A DNA stretch of 64,000 bases from positions 248,001-312,000 of the forward strand of contig NZ_JAJNEL010000001.1 of assembly GCF_029428675.1 (NCBI RefSeq). The letters are read 5' to 3'. The notes beneath the pieces were generated by a model, which saw only the letters and a program-made list of their open reading frames with translations, was not told where the DNA came from and did not search any database. Positions 42,185 to 50,514 of this stretch are shown here, piece by piece. The first letter of the stretch is position 1, and the number at the start of each line of letters is the position of its first letter. The stretch comes from Streptomyces sp. JH14. Lineage in GTDB: Bacteria > Actinomycetota > Actinomycetes > Streptomycetales > Streptomycetaceae. A program made the position numbers and the translations under genes.

Positions 42185-42222
42185 CGGGCGGGTCCGCCCC
42201 GTCGAGGGAGCGGACCCGCCCG
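42185..42222 (-). terminator. Terminator between importer 2 and anmK
   Basis: A perfect 13-base-pair stem (42185-42197 with 42210-42222) with a 12-base loop lies 16 bases after the ATPase stop and before the anmK start. Some read-through to anmK is likely. Confidence 0.75.
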
Positions 42223-42237
42223 ATGCCGGGGTACGGG

Positions 42238-43254
42238 TCAGACGGCGGCCGGCTCGATCTCCACGCCGACCACCCGCCTCGCCGTGGGGTGGAAGCAGGC
42301 GTGGTGCTGCCCGGACTCCCCCACCGCTTCGAGACCGGGCCGGTCGGTGGCGCACCGCTCGGTGGCGAAGGGGCAGCGGGGCGCGAACAGGCAGCCGTCG
42401 GTGGCCACCTTCTCGTCCAGCGGCGCCAGCGGCTCCAGTCGGTCCGGACCCGGCTCCTCCAGACCGCGCATGATCGGGATCGCCGACAGCAGGCACTGGG
42501 TGTACGGGTGCACGGGCGCCTGGATGATCTCGTCGGTGGGGCCCTGCTCGATCACCTGGCCGCGGTAGATGACGTGCAGTTCGCCGCCTTCGCCCACGTA
42601 CCGCGCGGTGGCCACGTCATGGGTGATGAACACCAGCGAGATGCCGAGCCGGGCGCGCAGGTCGTGGAGTAGGGCGAGGATGCCCAGCCGCATGGACACG
42701 TCGATCATCGACACGGCCTCGTCGGCGATCAGCACCTCCGGGTCCACGGTCAGCGCGCGGGCGATGACCACGCGCTGCCGCTGGCCGCCGGAGAGCTGGT
42801 GCGGGTACTTCGGCAGCACGCCCTCGGGCTCCAGGCCGACCAGTTCGAGGAGTTCGGCGGACCGCTCCCGTACCCGGGACGTCGCGCCGCCGGTCTCCTT
42901 GGCGCGCATCCGCAGCGGGTCCCCGAGGATCTGCTCGATCGTCCGGGTCGGGTTGAGCGCGGAGTACGGGTCCTGGTGGATCATCTGGATGCGCCGGAAG
43001 TACCGGGCGCGTTTGCGCGGGCTGAGCTTCGACAACTCCACGCCGTCGATGACGAGTTCTCCGCCGTCGAACGTCTCGATCCCCGTGAGGATCTTGCCGA
43101 GCGTGGTCTTGCCGCAGCCCGACTCGCCGATGAAGGAGATCGCACCCCCCTTGGGCAGGGTGAAGTCCACCCCACGCAGGGCGTGCACGGTGCGTTCGCC
43201 GGTGAAGGCTCCGCGGGTGCGGTAGATGCGGGTGATACCGCGCGCCTCGATCAC
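42238..43254 (-). CDS. Peptide ABC transporter ATP-binding protein, DppF type (importer 2)
   Basis: A 338-residue ATPase. Walker A FIGESGCGKTT lies near residue 40, Q-loop MIHQDPYSALNPT near 88, signature LSGGQRQRV near 158, and Walker B VLIADEAVSMID near 180. In Walker B, Pro of the usual DEP is Ala, a mild change. The Cys-rich end is GCLFAPRCPFATERC. The GTG start overlaps the partner gene (GTGA). Confidence 0.9.
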   Translation of the reverse strand: MIEARGITRIYRTRGAFTGERTVHALRGVDFTLPKGGAISFIGESGCGKTTLGKILTGIETFDGGELVIDGVELSKLSPRKRARYFRRIQMIHQDPYSALNPTRTIEQILGDPLRMRAKETGGATSRVRERSAELLELVGLEPEGVLPKYPHQLSGGQRQRVVIARALTVDPEVLIADEAVSMIDVSMRLGILALLHDLRARLGISLVFITHDVATARYVGEGGELHVIYRGQVIEQGPTDEIIQAPVHPYTQCLLSAIPIMRGLEEPGPDRLEPLAPLDEKVATDGCLFAPRCPFATERCATDRPGLEAVGESGQHHACFHPTARRVVGVEIEPAAV

Positions 43255-44342
43255 GACGCGTCTCCCTTCTCGGTTGCCGCATCCGCGCCCGCCGCCGCGG
43301 CGACCGCGGGGACGGGGGTCGCGGGGGCCGGGTTCACGGCGTCGGGGGCGGCGTGGCAGGCACGCCGGTGGCCGGCCGCGAAGTCGGTGAGCAGCGGCTC
43401 CTTTTCGGCGCAGACGTCCATGGCGAAGACGCAGCGTTCGCGGAACACACAGCCGGTCTGCGGGATGGTGGTGAGGTCCGGCGGACGGCCCGGCAGGGCG
43501 CGGGCCGCGGCCGGGTCGCCGACGATGCGTGCCGTGGCGCCGATCAGGGCCTTGGTGTAGGGGTGGGTGGGGTTGCGGAGGAGATCCAGCGTCGGGCCGT
43601 GTTCGACGATCCGCCCGCCGTACATCACGGCCAGGTTGTCGGCGAGCTCCGAGACCACGCCCATGTCGTGGGTGACGATGAGGGTACTGAGGTTGTTCTC
43701 GTCGTGCACCTGGCGGATGATCTTCAGCACCGCGGACTGGGACAGTACGTCCAGTGCCGTGGTCGGCTCGTCCAGGATGAGGACCTTGGCGTTCAGAACG
43801 AGCGCGAAGACGATGCCCAGGCGCTGGCGCATGCCGCCGGACAGCTCGTGCTGATAGGAGTCCAGGACGCGGTTGCCGTCCAGGCCCATCCGCTCGGCGA
43901 GCTGCTTGGCGCGGGAGAGCAGGCCCGGGAGGTCCTTGACGTCGTGCGAACGGCCCAGGTCCAGGATCTGCTTGCCGATGGTCTTCAGCGGGTTCATGGA
44001 GTTCTGCGACGCCTGGAAGACGTAGCCGAGCGCCGCGCCCCGCACCGTCCTCATCGCCTTGGCGTTGAGCGTCGTCACGTCACCGATGCCGTCGACGTGG
44101 ATGGCGCCGCCCGCGATCCGGCCCGGCTCGGGCACGGCGTTCATCACGGACAGGGCCAGGGTCGACTTGCCCGATCCGGACTCCCCCACCAGGCCGGTGA
44201 TCTCACCGCGGCGCAGGTCGAGGGAGGCGTTCGCGACGGCCGGGTACTCCGTACCGTTGATGCGGTAGTGGACACGGAGGTCGCGTACGCGGACCTCGGC
44301 CTCCCCGGCCTCGGGCGCGGCCTTCTTCGTTGTCGTGGTCAT
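43251..44342 (-). CDS. Peptide ABC transporter ATP-binding protein, DppD type (importer 2)
   Basis: A 363-residue ATPase. Walker A GLVGESGSGKST lies near residue 53, signature LSGGMRQRLG near 166, and Walker B VLILDEPTTALD near 186. The Cys-bearing oligopeptide extension is GCVFRERCVFAMDVC, followed by an Ala/Pro-rich tail of about 30 residues that is unusual. It overlaps the permease stop by one base. Confidence 0.9.
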   Translation of the reverse strand: MTTTTKKAAPEAGEAEVRVRDLRVHYRINGTEYPAVANASLDLRRGEITGLVGESGSGKSTLALSVMNAVPEPGRIAGGAIHVDGIGDVTTLNAKAMRTVRGAALGYVFQASQNSMNPLKTIGKQILDLGRSHDVKDLPGLLSRAKQLAERMGLDGNRVLDSYQHELSGGMRQRLGIVFALVLNAKVLILDEPTTALDVLSQSAVLKIIRQVHDENNLSTLIVTHDMGVVSELADNLAVMYGGRIVEHGPTLDLLRNPTHPYTKALIGATARIVGDPAAARALPGRPPDLTTIPQTGCVFRERCVFAMDVCAEKEPLLTDFAAGHRRACHAAPDAVNPAPATPVPAVAAAAGADAATEKGDAS

Positions 44343-45253
44343 CAGCGTTCCCTCAGTCGCGGGTTGAAGAGCTCGTCGATCGCGTCGAGGAACAGCACCA
44401 CTCCCATGATCAGGAGCAGGATGCAGGTGAGCGGGGCCAGTAGGTAGAAGATTGCCTCGGGGCTCTGCAGCGCTCCTCCGGAAAACACCGCCTGGTTGAT
44501 CATCACACCCCAGTTGGTGCTGGTGAACGGCACGATGCCGAGGAAGAACAGCCCGACCTGGGCCTCGACGAAGCCGATGACCGACAGGAGCAGGTGCATC
44601 GCCACGTACGGGGCGATGTTCGGCAGGAGCTCGCGCATGATGATGTGCCGGCTGGGCAGCCCGAGGCCGCGTGCGGCCTCCAGGAAGCCGCGCTCGCGCA
44701 GGCTCAGCACCTGGGAGCGGACGGCGCGGGCGATGCCGCCCCAGCCGACGACGCCGAGCACGAGGCCCATCTCCAGCGGGCTGTCGAACTTCCACACGGT
44801 GGTGAGCACGACGAGCAGCGGCAGGCCGGGGACCGTGAGCACGAAGTCGGTGAAGCGCATCAGAGCGGAGTCGGCCAAGCCGCGGTGGAAGCCTGCCAGG
44901 AGCCCGACGGCTGTGCCGATCGTCGAGGCGAACAGGGCGGCGAGGGAGCAGGTGAGCAGTACATAGCGACTGCCGACGACGGTGGCCTGGAGCACGTCGG
45001 AACCGGCGAAGTCGGTTCCGAGCCAGTGCCCTGCGCTCGGCGCCTGATAGATCGCGTCCGGGTCGATGGCGAGCTGGTCGCCGTAGAGCATCGGGCCGAA
45101 GGTGCCCATCAGGACGAAGAACACCAGGATGGACAGGCCGATGATCCGTCCGGGCTTGCGCGTGAGCACGCGCCAGATGCCGGCCCAGTGGGAACGCCGG
45201 GCCGAGGTGGCATCAGCCGGACGGGGCGGCTTGGTGAGCGTCGCGGTCGTCAT
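44342..45253 (-). CDS. Peptide ABC transporter permease, DppC type (importer 2)
   Basis: A 303-residue permease. The first helix, near residue 38, includes GLSILVFFVLMGTFGPMLYG, then HWLGTDFAGSDVLQATVVG near 79-97. The coupling loop is LEAARGLGLPSRHIIMRELLP. It lies two bases after the DppB-type gene. Confidence 0.9.
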   Translation of the reverse strand: MTTATLTKPPRPADATSARRSHWAGIWRVLTRKPGRIIGLSILVFFVLMGTFGPMLYGDQLAIDPDAIYQAPSAGHWLGTDFAGSDVLQATVVGSRYVLLTCSLAALFASTIGTAVGLLAGFHRGLADSALMRFTDFVLTVPGLPLLVVLTTVWKFDSPLEMGLVLGVVGWGGIARAVRSQVLSLRERGFLEAARGLGLPSRHIIMRELLPNIAPYVAMHLLLSVIGFVEAQVGLFFLGIVPFTSTNWGVMINQAVFSGGALQSPEAIFYLLAPLTCILLLIMGVVLFLDAIDELFNPRLRER

Positions 45254-45255
45254 GG

Positions 45256-46254
45256 TCAGCGCCTCACTCGGGGGTCGATCACGGAGTAGAGGAGGTCCGC
45301 GACGATGTTCGCCAGCACCACCGCCGTGGTGATCAGCAGGAAGGCACCGGTCATCAGGGGGTAGTCGCGCTTGCCGATGCTGTTCAGCAGCAGCTGCCCG
45401 ACGCCGGGGTAGTTGAAGGTGGCCTCGATCAGGATCGCTCCGCCGAACAACGTGCCGAACGAGAGGGCGAGGGTGGTGAACAGCGGCAGGATCGCGTTGC
45501 GGCCGATGTAACGCATCCGCGTGCTGGGGGTGATGCCGCGCAGCTCGGAGGCGAGGATGAAGTCGTCACCGAGGACGGAGACCACGCTGGAGCGCATGCT
45601 GAGCATCCAGCCGCCGTAGGAGATGAGGACGTACGTGGCGACCGGGAGGATCGCGTGGTACGCGACGGACGACATGTACTCGACGTTCCATCCGGGGTCC
45701 ACCAGGAGCGTCTCGGAGACGGTGCCGCCGTACGGCAGGGTCCCCAGGTTGGTGTAGAAGACGGTGATGAGCAGGATCGCGATCACGAACGACGGGATAC
45801 CGGCGATCATCGAGGCGGCCAGGCTCAGCCCGCTGCCCAGGCGGGACGACCGCTTCACCGCCGCGACGACACCACTGCTGACACCGATGCAGAAACTGAT
45901 CAGCAGGCCGCTCATGATGGGGATGACGGTCCACGGCAGGGCGTCGCCGATGACATCCGCGACCGGCACTCCGCTGTAGGAGATCGAGACTCCGAGGTGA
46001 CCGTGGAGCAGGTCGCTGATGTAGTGCGTGTACTGCGTGAACAGCGGGTCCTGCGAGGTGTACCCGTAGATGATCGAGGCCTTGGCCTTGGCCTCCTGGG
46101 AGTTCATTCCCATGGCGACGTACTTCTCGTACGCCACGTCGCCCGGCTTGCCGGGCAGGGCGTGGACGAGGAAGAACGTAAACGTGGCTACGATCCAGAT
46201 CATGACCGCGCCGCCGGCCAGTCGGACCGCGATGGTGCGCGCCAGTCCCTTCAC
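45256..46254 (-). CDS. Peptide ABC transporter permease, DppB type (importer 2)
   Basis: A 332-residue permease. GTG at 46254 has GGAGGT eight bases upstream. The first helix includes MIWIVATFTFFLVHALPGKP. The coupling loop LASELRGITPSTRMRYIGRN and a C-terminal DPRVRR end are typical. It follows the lipoprotein gene after 133 bases containing a strong hairpin. Confidence 0.9.
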   Translation of the reverse strand: MKGLARTIAVRLAGGAVMIWIVATFTFFLVHALPGKPGDVAYEKYVAMGMNSQEAKAKASIIYGYTSQDPLFTQYTHYISDLLHGHLGVSISYSGVPVADVIGDALPWTVIPIMSGLLISFCIGVSSGVVAAVKRSSRLGSGLSLAASMIAGIPSFVIAILLITVFYTNLGTLPYGGTVSETLLVDPGWNVEYMSSVAYHAILPVATYVLISYGGWMLSMRSSVVSVLGDDFILASELRGITPSTRMRYIGRNAILPLFTTLALSFGTLFGGAILIEATFNYPGVGQLLLNSIGKRDYPLMTGAFLLITTAVVLANIVADLLYSVIDPRVRR

Positions 46255-46306
46255 GTTCCTGCACCTCCTTCCTTGTCGTAGGGGGTTGTTGTGGATCAGC
46301 GCGCGA

Positions 46307-46340
46307 GCGGGGCGGCGGCCTGGTGCGGCTGCCGCCCCGC
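46307..46340 (-). terminator. Strong hairpin between SBP and permease genes of importer 2
   Basis: A 14-base arm at 46307-46320 pairs with 46327-46340 at 13 positions over a six-base loop. It sits just after the SBP stop in the transcript, the same arrangement as the palindrome at 32391-32422. Confidence 0.65.
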
Positions 46341-46387
46341 GGTGTTGCGCCATACGGAAGTCGCCAGGTGGGGTCACCCGGCCTGGA

Positions 46388-48220
46388 TCACTTGCCCTTG
46401 GCCTGGATGTAGCCCTGCATCATCCACACGCCGGGCTGGTTGGCGAGGATCTCGTCCTGCCCGGACTTCGGCCAGTTGGTGAAGTTCTTGTCGTAGGTGA
46501 ACTTCACGTTGGTGTAGTCCCAGATCGGGATGACGGGAAGTTCCTGGTTGGTGGCCTGGACCAGCTGCGTGATGACCGGCTTCTTGGCCTCGGTGCCGAG
46601 GCCGGCGAGGCTGGCCGTGAGCTGACCCGGGTTGATGGTCTTCCCGTCGAGCGTGAAGGTCTCGTCGCCGTGCATCCAGTTGCCGTCACCCTTCTTCTCG
46701 GTGTGGGTGACCTTGTTGCCGTTGGCGACGAAGCCGTCGCTCTCGCCGTACAGGCGCTGGAAGTTCTGGCGCGGGTCGGCGCCGACGGCGGTCAGCCACC
46801 AGCCGACGTCGAACTTCTCGGCGGCCATGTCCGTCTGGTAGGCGCCGAAGTCGGCGGAGAGGGCCGGCTTGGTCTCGATACCGAAGGCGGTGAGCTCGTT
46901 GGCGACGACGGTGGAGGCGGCGATCCAGTCACTGAAGCCGTTGACGGTCTGCAGCGTGATCTTCCACTGCTTGCCGTTCGCCAGGTACCACTTGCCGCCC
47001 TTCTGCTTCAGGCCGGCGCCCTTCAGCAGCTCGGCGGCCTTCGCCTCGTCGTGGGCGTACGGGTTGAGCTTGCCGACCGCGTCGGCGCCCAGCCACTGCT
47101 CCGTCGACTGGCGGATCATGCCGGCGGGGGCGGTGGAGGCCATGCCGCCGACCGGCTGGCCCACCTTGGTGATGGCCTCGCGGTCGAGGATGTACGCCAG
47201 GGCCTGGCGCACCTCCTTCTTGTCGTACGGTGCCTTGCTCTGGTTGAAGGCGATGGAGGCGTTGACGTAGGAGGTACCGTCGGCGCGCTTGTAGCCCTTG
47301 CCCAGGATCTGGTTCAGGACGTTCGTGGGGATGGCGGTGAAGGGCGCGGCGTCCAGGTCACCGTTCTTCATGAAGCCCCAGATCTGCTCGTTGCCGGAGT
47401 AGTGGCGGATGACCACCTGGCTCGGAGCGATCTTGTCGAGGGCGAAGAAGTACTTGTTGCGGACGAGGATGGCCGAGCCGGGGTTGACGCGCTTGACCAC
47501 GAACGGGCCGGCCGAGACGTCCTTCTTCGGCGCGAAGGCCGCGATGGCCTTGCCGACCTCGTTCAGCTTGTCGACTGCGGCCTGGGCGTCCTTCGCCTTG
47601 GCCGCGTCCACCTGCTGGCTGGCGGCGATGGTGTCCCAGATGTCGGCCGGCACGAGGTGGCCGTAGACCGACTTGGGGACGATGGACTGGCCCAGGATCT
47701 GCTTCGCGAAGTTCGCGTTGTTGGTCCCGGCGGCCTGCTTGAACTCGACGTCGTTCTTGCCGACGGAGGTCACGGAGGCGACGTTGAGACCCTCGCTCAG
47801 CTGGCCCGAGCCGACCGAGGCAGTGCCCTGGGTGAGCGCGATCGCCATGGACATCTTGATGTCCTCGACGGTGACCGGCTTGCCGTCGGACCACTTGGCG
47901 TCCGGCTGCATGTGCGCGACCAGCGTGTCGCCCTTGGTCTCCCAGCTCTTGGCGAGGCCCGGGAACGCGTCGTTCGCATCCATCGGGTTCTTCTTCTCGA
48001 ACCCGAGGCGCATCGAGTTGTAGCTGAGGAACGTGTTCCCGTTCGGGCTGTACGGGTTCATCGGCGCGCCCGGGGTGATCGGGTTGTTCGCGTCGACCGT
48101 GGTGAAGACGCCACCGCCCTCGGCGCCGTTCTTCGCACCGGAATCCGGTGCGCACGCGGCGAGGGTACCGAGGGTCGCGAGGGCGGCGGACGCTGCGACA
48201 AAGTGCTTGAACCGGGCCAT
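46388..48220 (-). CDS. Peptide ABC transporter substrate-binding lipoprotein (importer 2)
   Basis: A 610-residue family-5 binding protein. The ATG at 48220 starts MARFKHFVAASAALATLGTL and leads to the lipobox LAAC, so the mature protein is lipid-anchored, unlike the two membrane-anchored binding proteins elsewhere in the window. MNPYSPNGNTFLSYNSMRL and WSDGKPVTVEDIKMSMAIAL are family landmarks. It is divergent from murQ. Cell-wall peptides or muropeptides are likely ligands. This rests on the neighbourhood. Confidence 0.9.
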   Translation of the reverse strand: MARFKHFVAASAALATLGTLAACAPDSGAKNGAEGGGVFTTVDANNPITPGAPMNPYSPNGNTFLSYNSMRLGFEKKNPMDANDAFPGLAKSWETKGDTLVAHMQPDAKWSDGKPVTVEDIKMSMAIALTQGTASVGSGQLSEGLNVASVTSVGKNDVEFKQAAGTNNANFAKQILGQSIVPKSVYGHLVPADIWDTIAASQQVDAAKAKDAQAAVDKLNEVGKAIAAFAPKKDVSAGPFVVKRVNPGSAILVRNKYFFALDKIAPSQVVIRHYSGNEQIWGFMKNGDLDAAPFTAIPTNVLNQILGKGYKRADGTSYVNASIAFNQSKAPYDKKEVRQALAYILDREAITKVGQPVGGMASTAPAGMIRQSTEQWLGADAVGKLNPYAHDEAKAAELLKGAGLKQKGGKWYLANGKQWKITLQTVNGFSDWIAASTVVANELTAFGIETKPALSADFGAYQTDMAAEKFDVGWWLTAVGADPRQNFQRLYGESDGFVANGNKVTHTEKKGDGNWMHGDETFTLDGKTINPGQLTASLAGLGTEAKKPVITQLVQATNQELPVIPIWDYTNVKFTYDKNFTNWPKSGQDEILANQPGVWMMQGYIQAKGK

Positions 48221-48341
48221 AGTGCGTGGTCTCCGATCGGACAGGCAGGAGTGGAGTGTGGGAGCAGGTCTGGGGGGGTGAGCAGACCGTAGGAGCGGCG
48301 GCGGGGGTATGTCAATGAATTGCGTTGGCTGAATCCAGTTC

Positions 48342-48466
48342 GTAATTTTTCGCCACCCACACCCCGCAGACACCTGCTCTTCATGCGGAGCAGGGCGCGC
48401 AGCGGCTGAACCGAGCCTCGGGCAGAAAGTTACGCTCAACCGTCAATGGGTGTGGCAAAGTTACGC
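48342..48466. promoter_or_regulatory. Divergent murQ / SBP control region with three GAAAnTTAC-like boxes
   Basis: The gap 48221-48508 is AT-richer than its surroundings. It holds GTAATTTTTC (48342-48351), GAAAGTTAC (48425-48433) and CAAAGTTAC (48456-48464). The last two form a direct repeat (AAAGTTACGC) spaced 31 bases, about three helical turns, just upstream of murQ. They could be operators for the MurR/RpiR protein encoded at 49481-50428. Confidence 0.45.
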
Positions 48467-48508
48467 GCGCTGGCCCGCCCCCGACCTCCCCCCTGAGAGG
48501 AAACCGCG

Positions 48509-49417
48509 ATGCACCCGCAGCTTCCGGTACGAATCGACGCCCCCACCGAACGCCGCAACCCCCGCACCCTCGAGATCGACGACGTCCCCACCCTCGACGT
48601 GCTGCGCCTGCTCAACGCCGAGGACCGGATCCCGGCCGAGGCCGTGGCCGCGGTGCTGCCCGACCTGGCCCGGCTGGTGGACGAGACGGCACGCCGGATC
48701 CGGGCGGGCGGCCGGCTGCACTACTTCGGGGCGGGCACCTCGGGCCGGCTCGCGGTGATGGACGCCGCCGAGCTGATCCCCACCTTCGGCCTCGCGCCCG
48801 GGATCGTGGTCGCCCACCACGCGGGCGGTATGCACGCGCTGGTCGAACCGGTGGAGGGCCTCGAGGACCAGGAGTCCGCCGGCGAGGCCGACGCGGCCGA
48901 GGTGGGTCCGGGGGACGTCGCGGTCGGGATCGCCGCCAGCGGCCGTACTCCGTACGTCGGCGGAGCCCTGCGCGCAGCCCGGGCGGCGGGCGCCTTCACC
49001 GCGCTGGTCAGCGCCAACCCCGAGGCCGGGCTGGCCGGCCGGGCGGACGTCCACCTGGGCGTGGACACCGGCCCCGAGGCGATCGCGGGCTCCACCCGGC
49101 TGAAGGCGGCCACCGCCCACAAGCTGGTGCTCAACAACCTGTCCACGGCGGTGATGATCGCGCAGGGCCGTACGTACTCGAATCTGATGGTCGATGTGGC
49201 CGCCACCAACGACAAGTTGCGCGGCCGGGTCCTCAACATCCTGGTCGAGGCCACCGGGCTGGACGAGGACCGTTGCGGAGCCGCCCTCGCCGCGTCGGGA
49301 GGGGAGCTCAAGACGGCCCTGGTCGGCCTGCTCGCGGAGTGCTCGCCGGAGCAGGCGCGCAAGGCCCTGGAGATCGGCGACGGGAGCGTGCGCACGGCGC
49401 TGCGCACCTTCGGCTGA
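48509..49417 (+). CDS. murQ: N-acetylmuramic acid 6-phosphate etherase
   Basis: A 302-residue SIS-domain lyase that cleaves the lactyl ether of MurNAc-6-P, giving GlcNAc-6-P and D-lactate. LHYFGAGTSGRLAVMDAAEL near residue 70 is the sugar-phosphate site and contains the catalytic Glu. VGIAASGRTPYVGGALRAAR near 140 and the C-terminal GSTRLKAATAHKLVLNNLST are diagnostic. ATG at 48509 follows GAGAGG. The gene is divergent from importer 2 and convergent with a MurR-like regulator. Confidence 0.95.
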   Translation: MHPQLPVRIDAPTERRNPRTLEIDDVPTLDVLRLLNAEDRIPAEAVAAVLPDLARLVDETARRIRAGGRLHYFGAGTSGRLAVMDAAELIPTFGLAPGIVVAHHAGGMHALVEPVEGLEDQESAGEADAAEVGPGDVAVGIAASGRTPYVGGALRAARAAGAFTALVSANPEAGLAGRADVHLGVDTGPEAIAGSTRLKAATAHKLVLNNLSTAVMIAQGRTYSNLMVDVAATNDKLRGRVLNILVEATGLDEDRCGAALAASGGELKTALVGLLAECSPEQARKALEIGDGSVRTALRTFG

Positions 49418-49425
49418 GTACGCAG

Positions 49426-49465
49426 GAGGACGCCCCGCGATCCGGATGGGTCGCGGGGCGTCCTC
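49426..49465. terminator. Bidirectional terminator between murQ and rpiR
   Basis: A perfect 15-base-pair stem (49426-49440 with 49451-49465) and a 10-base loop lies between two convergent genes. Confidence 0.88.
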
Positions 49466-49480
49466 GTCGTCAGGGAGCCG

Positions 49481-50428
49481 TCACTGCGGACCGCGGCGCC
49501 GGTGCACTGCCGTGTACGTGCGCTCCAGGGCCCGTGTCGTACGGCTGTAGTTGCGCTGCGCCACACCGACGAACAGACAGTCCACCAACGTCAGGGCGGC
49601 GATCCGGCTGGACATTGCACCGGACCGGAAGGTGGTCTCGCGTACCGCCGTGGTCAGCACGTGGTCGGCCACCTCGGCGATCGGCGAGCGCGGGAAGTTG
49701 GTGATGGCGATGGTCGTGGCGCCGTTGTCCCATGCCTCGCCCAGCGCGGCCACGGTGTCGGTGGTGGCCCCGGTGTGCGAGATGCCGATGGCCAGGTCCC
49801 CCCGGCCGAGCAGGGCCGCGGAGGTGAGCGCGCCGTCGGGGTCCGGCCAGGCCGACGCCCGGAGCCCGATGCGGTGCAGCTTCTGCTGGAGGTCGAGGGC
49901 GATCAGTGCGCTGGCGCCCACGCCGTACAGATCCACCGCGCCCGCCCCGACCACTTCGTCGATCACCCGCTGCAGGACGTTGAGATCGATCTGGGCGATG
50001 GTGTCCTCGACCGCGTGGGCGTCCGCGAAACCCAGCTTGCCGACCACGTCGGCCAGCGAGTCGCCGGGCCCGATGTCGCTGCCGGCACTGGACCAGGACG
50101 GGCCACTGTCCTCGCTGCCGGCCGCCGAGGCGAGCTTGATCCGCAGGTCGGGGTAGCCCTTGAGACCGACGGCCCGGCAGAACCGGACGACGGTGGTCTC
50201 GGAGGTGCTGCATTCCGCTGCGAGTTCACTGATGGTCTTCCCCGCCACCCCGACCGGATCGGCGATCGCCGCCTCGGCGACCCGCCGCTCGGACGGTGGG
50301 AGAGAGGGCAGCAGAGCCCTTATCTGCACCAGCACCGTCTGTGGCGGCGTGGCGCGCTCCTGAGTGGGCGCTGCGGAGCGCCGGGGGGCGTCGTCGCCTC
50401 CGCGCTGTCGGTCACGTGCGGCAGCCAT
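49481..50428 (-). CDS. MurR/RpiR-family transcriptional regulator (second)
   Basis: 315 residues with a canonical RpiR layout. The N-terminal helix-turn-helix at about 35-105 has LPPSERRVAEAAIADPVGVA and CSTSETTVVRFCRAVGLKGY. The SIS domain at about 145-275 has VDLYGVGASALIALDLQQKL and LAIGISHTGATTDTVAALGE, the SxTGxTxxT phosphosugar loop. It lies downstream of the AmiE-like gene on the same strand and convergent with murQ. By position it is the best candidate for a MurNAc-6-P-responsive regulator. Confidence 0.9.
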   Translation of the reverse strand: MAAARDRQRGGDDAPRRSAAPTQERATPPQTVLVQIRALLPSLPPSERRVAEAAIADPVGVAGKTISELAAECSTSETTVVRFCRAVGLKGYPDLRIKLASAAGSEDSGPSWSSAGSDIGPGDSLADVVGKLGFADAHAVEDTIAQIDLNVLQRVIDEVVGAGAVDLYGVGASALIALDLQQKLHRIGLRASAWPDPDGALTSAALLGRGDLAIGISHTGATTDTVAALGEAWDNGATTIAITNFPRSPIAEVADHVLTTAVRETTFRSGAMSSRIAALTLVDCLFVGVAQRNYSRTTRALERTYTAVHRRRGPQ

Positions 50429-50514
50429 GTGGGAATCCTACGGGTTCGTTGGGGTACGCGTAGCTGAGTATCCGGGCTTTGTGCGATGCGGGATCTTGAG
50501 CCGTCACCGGGCGT

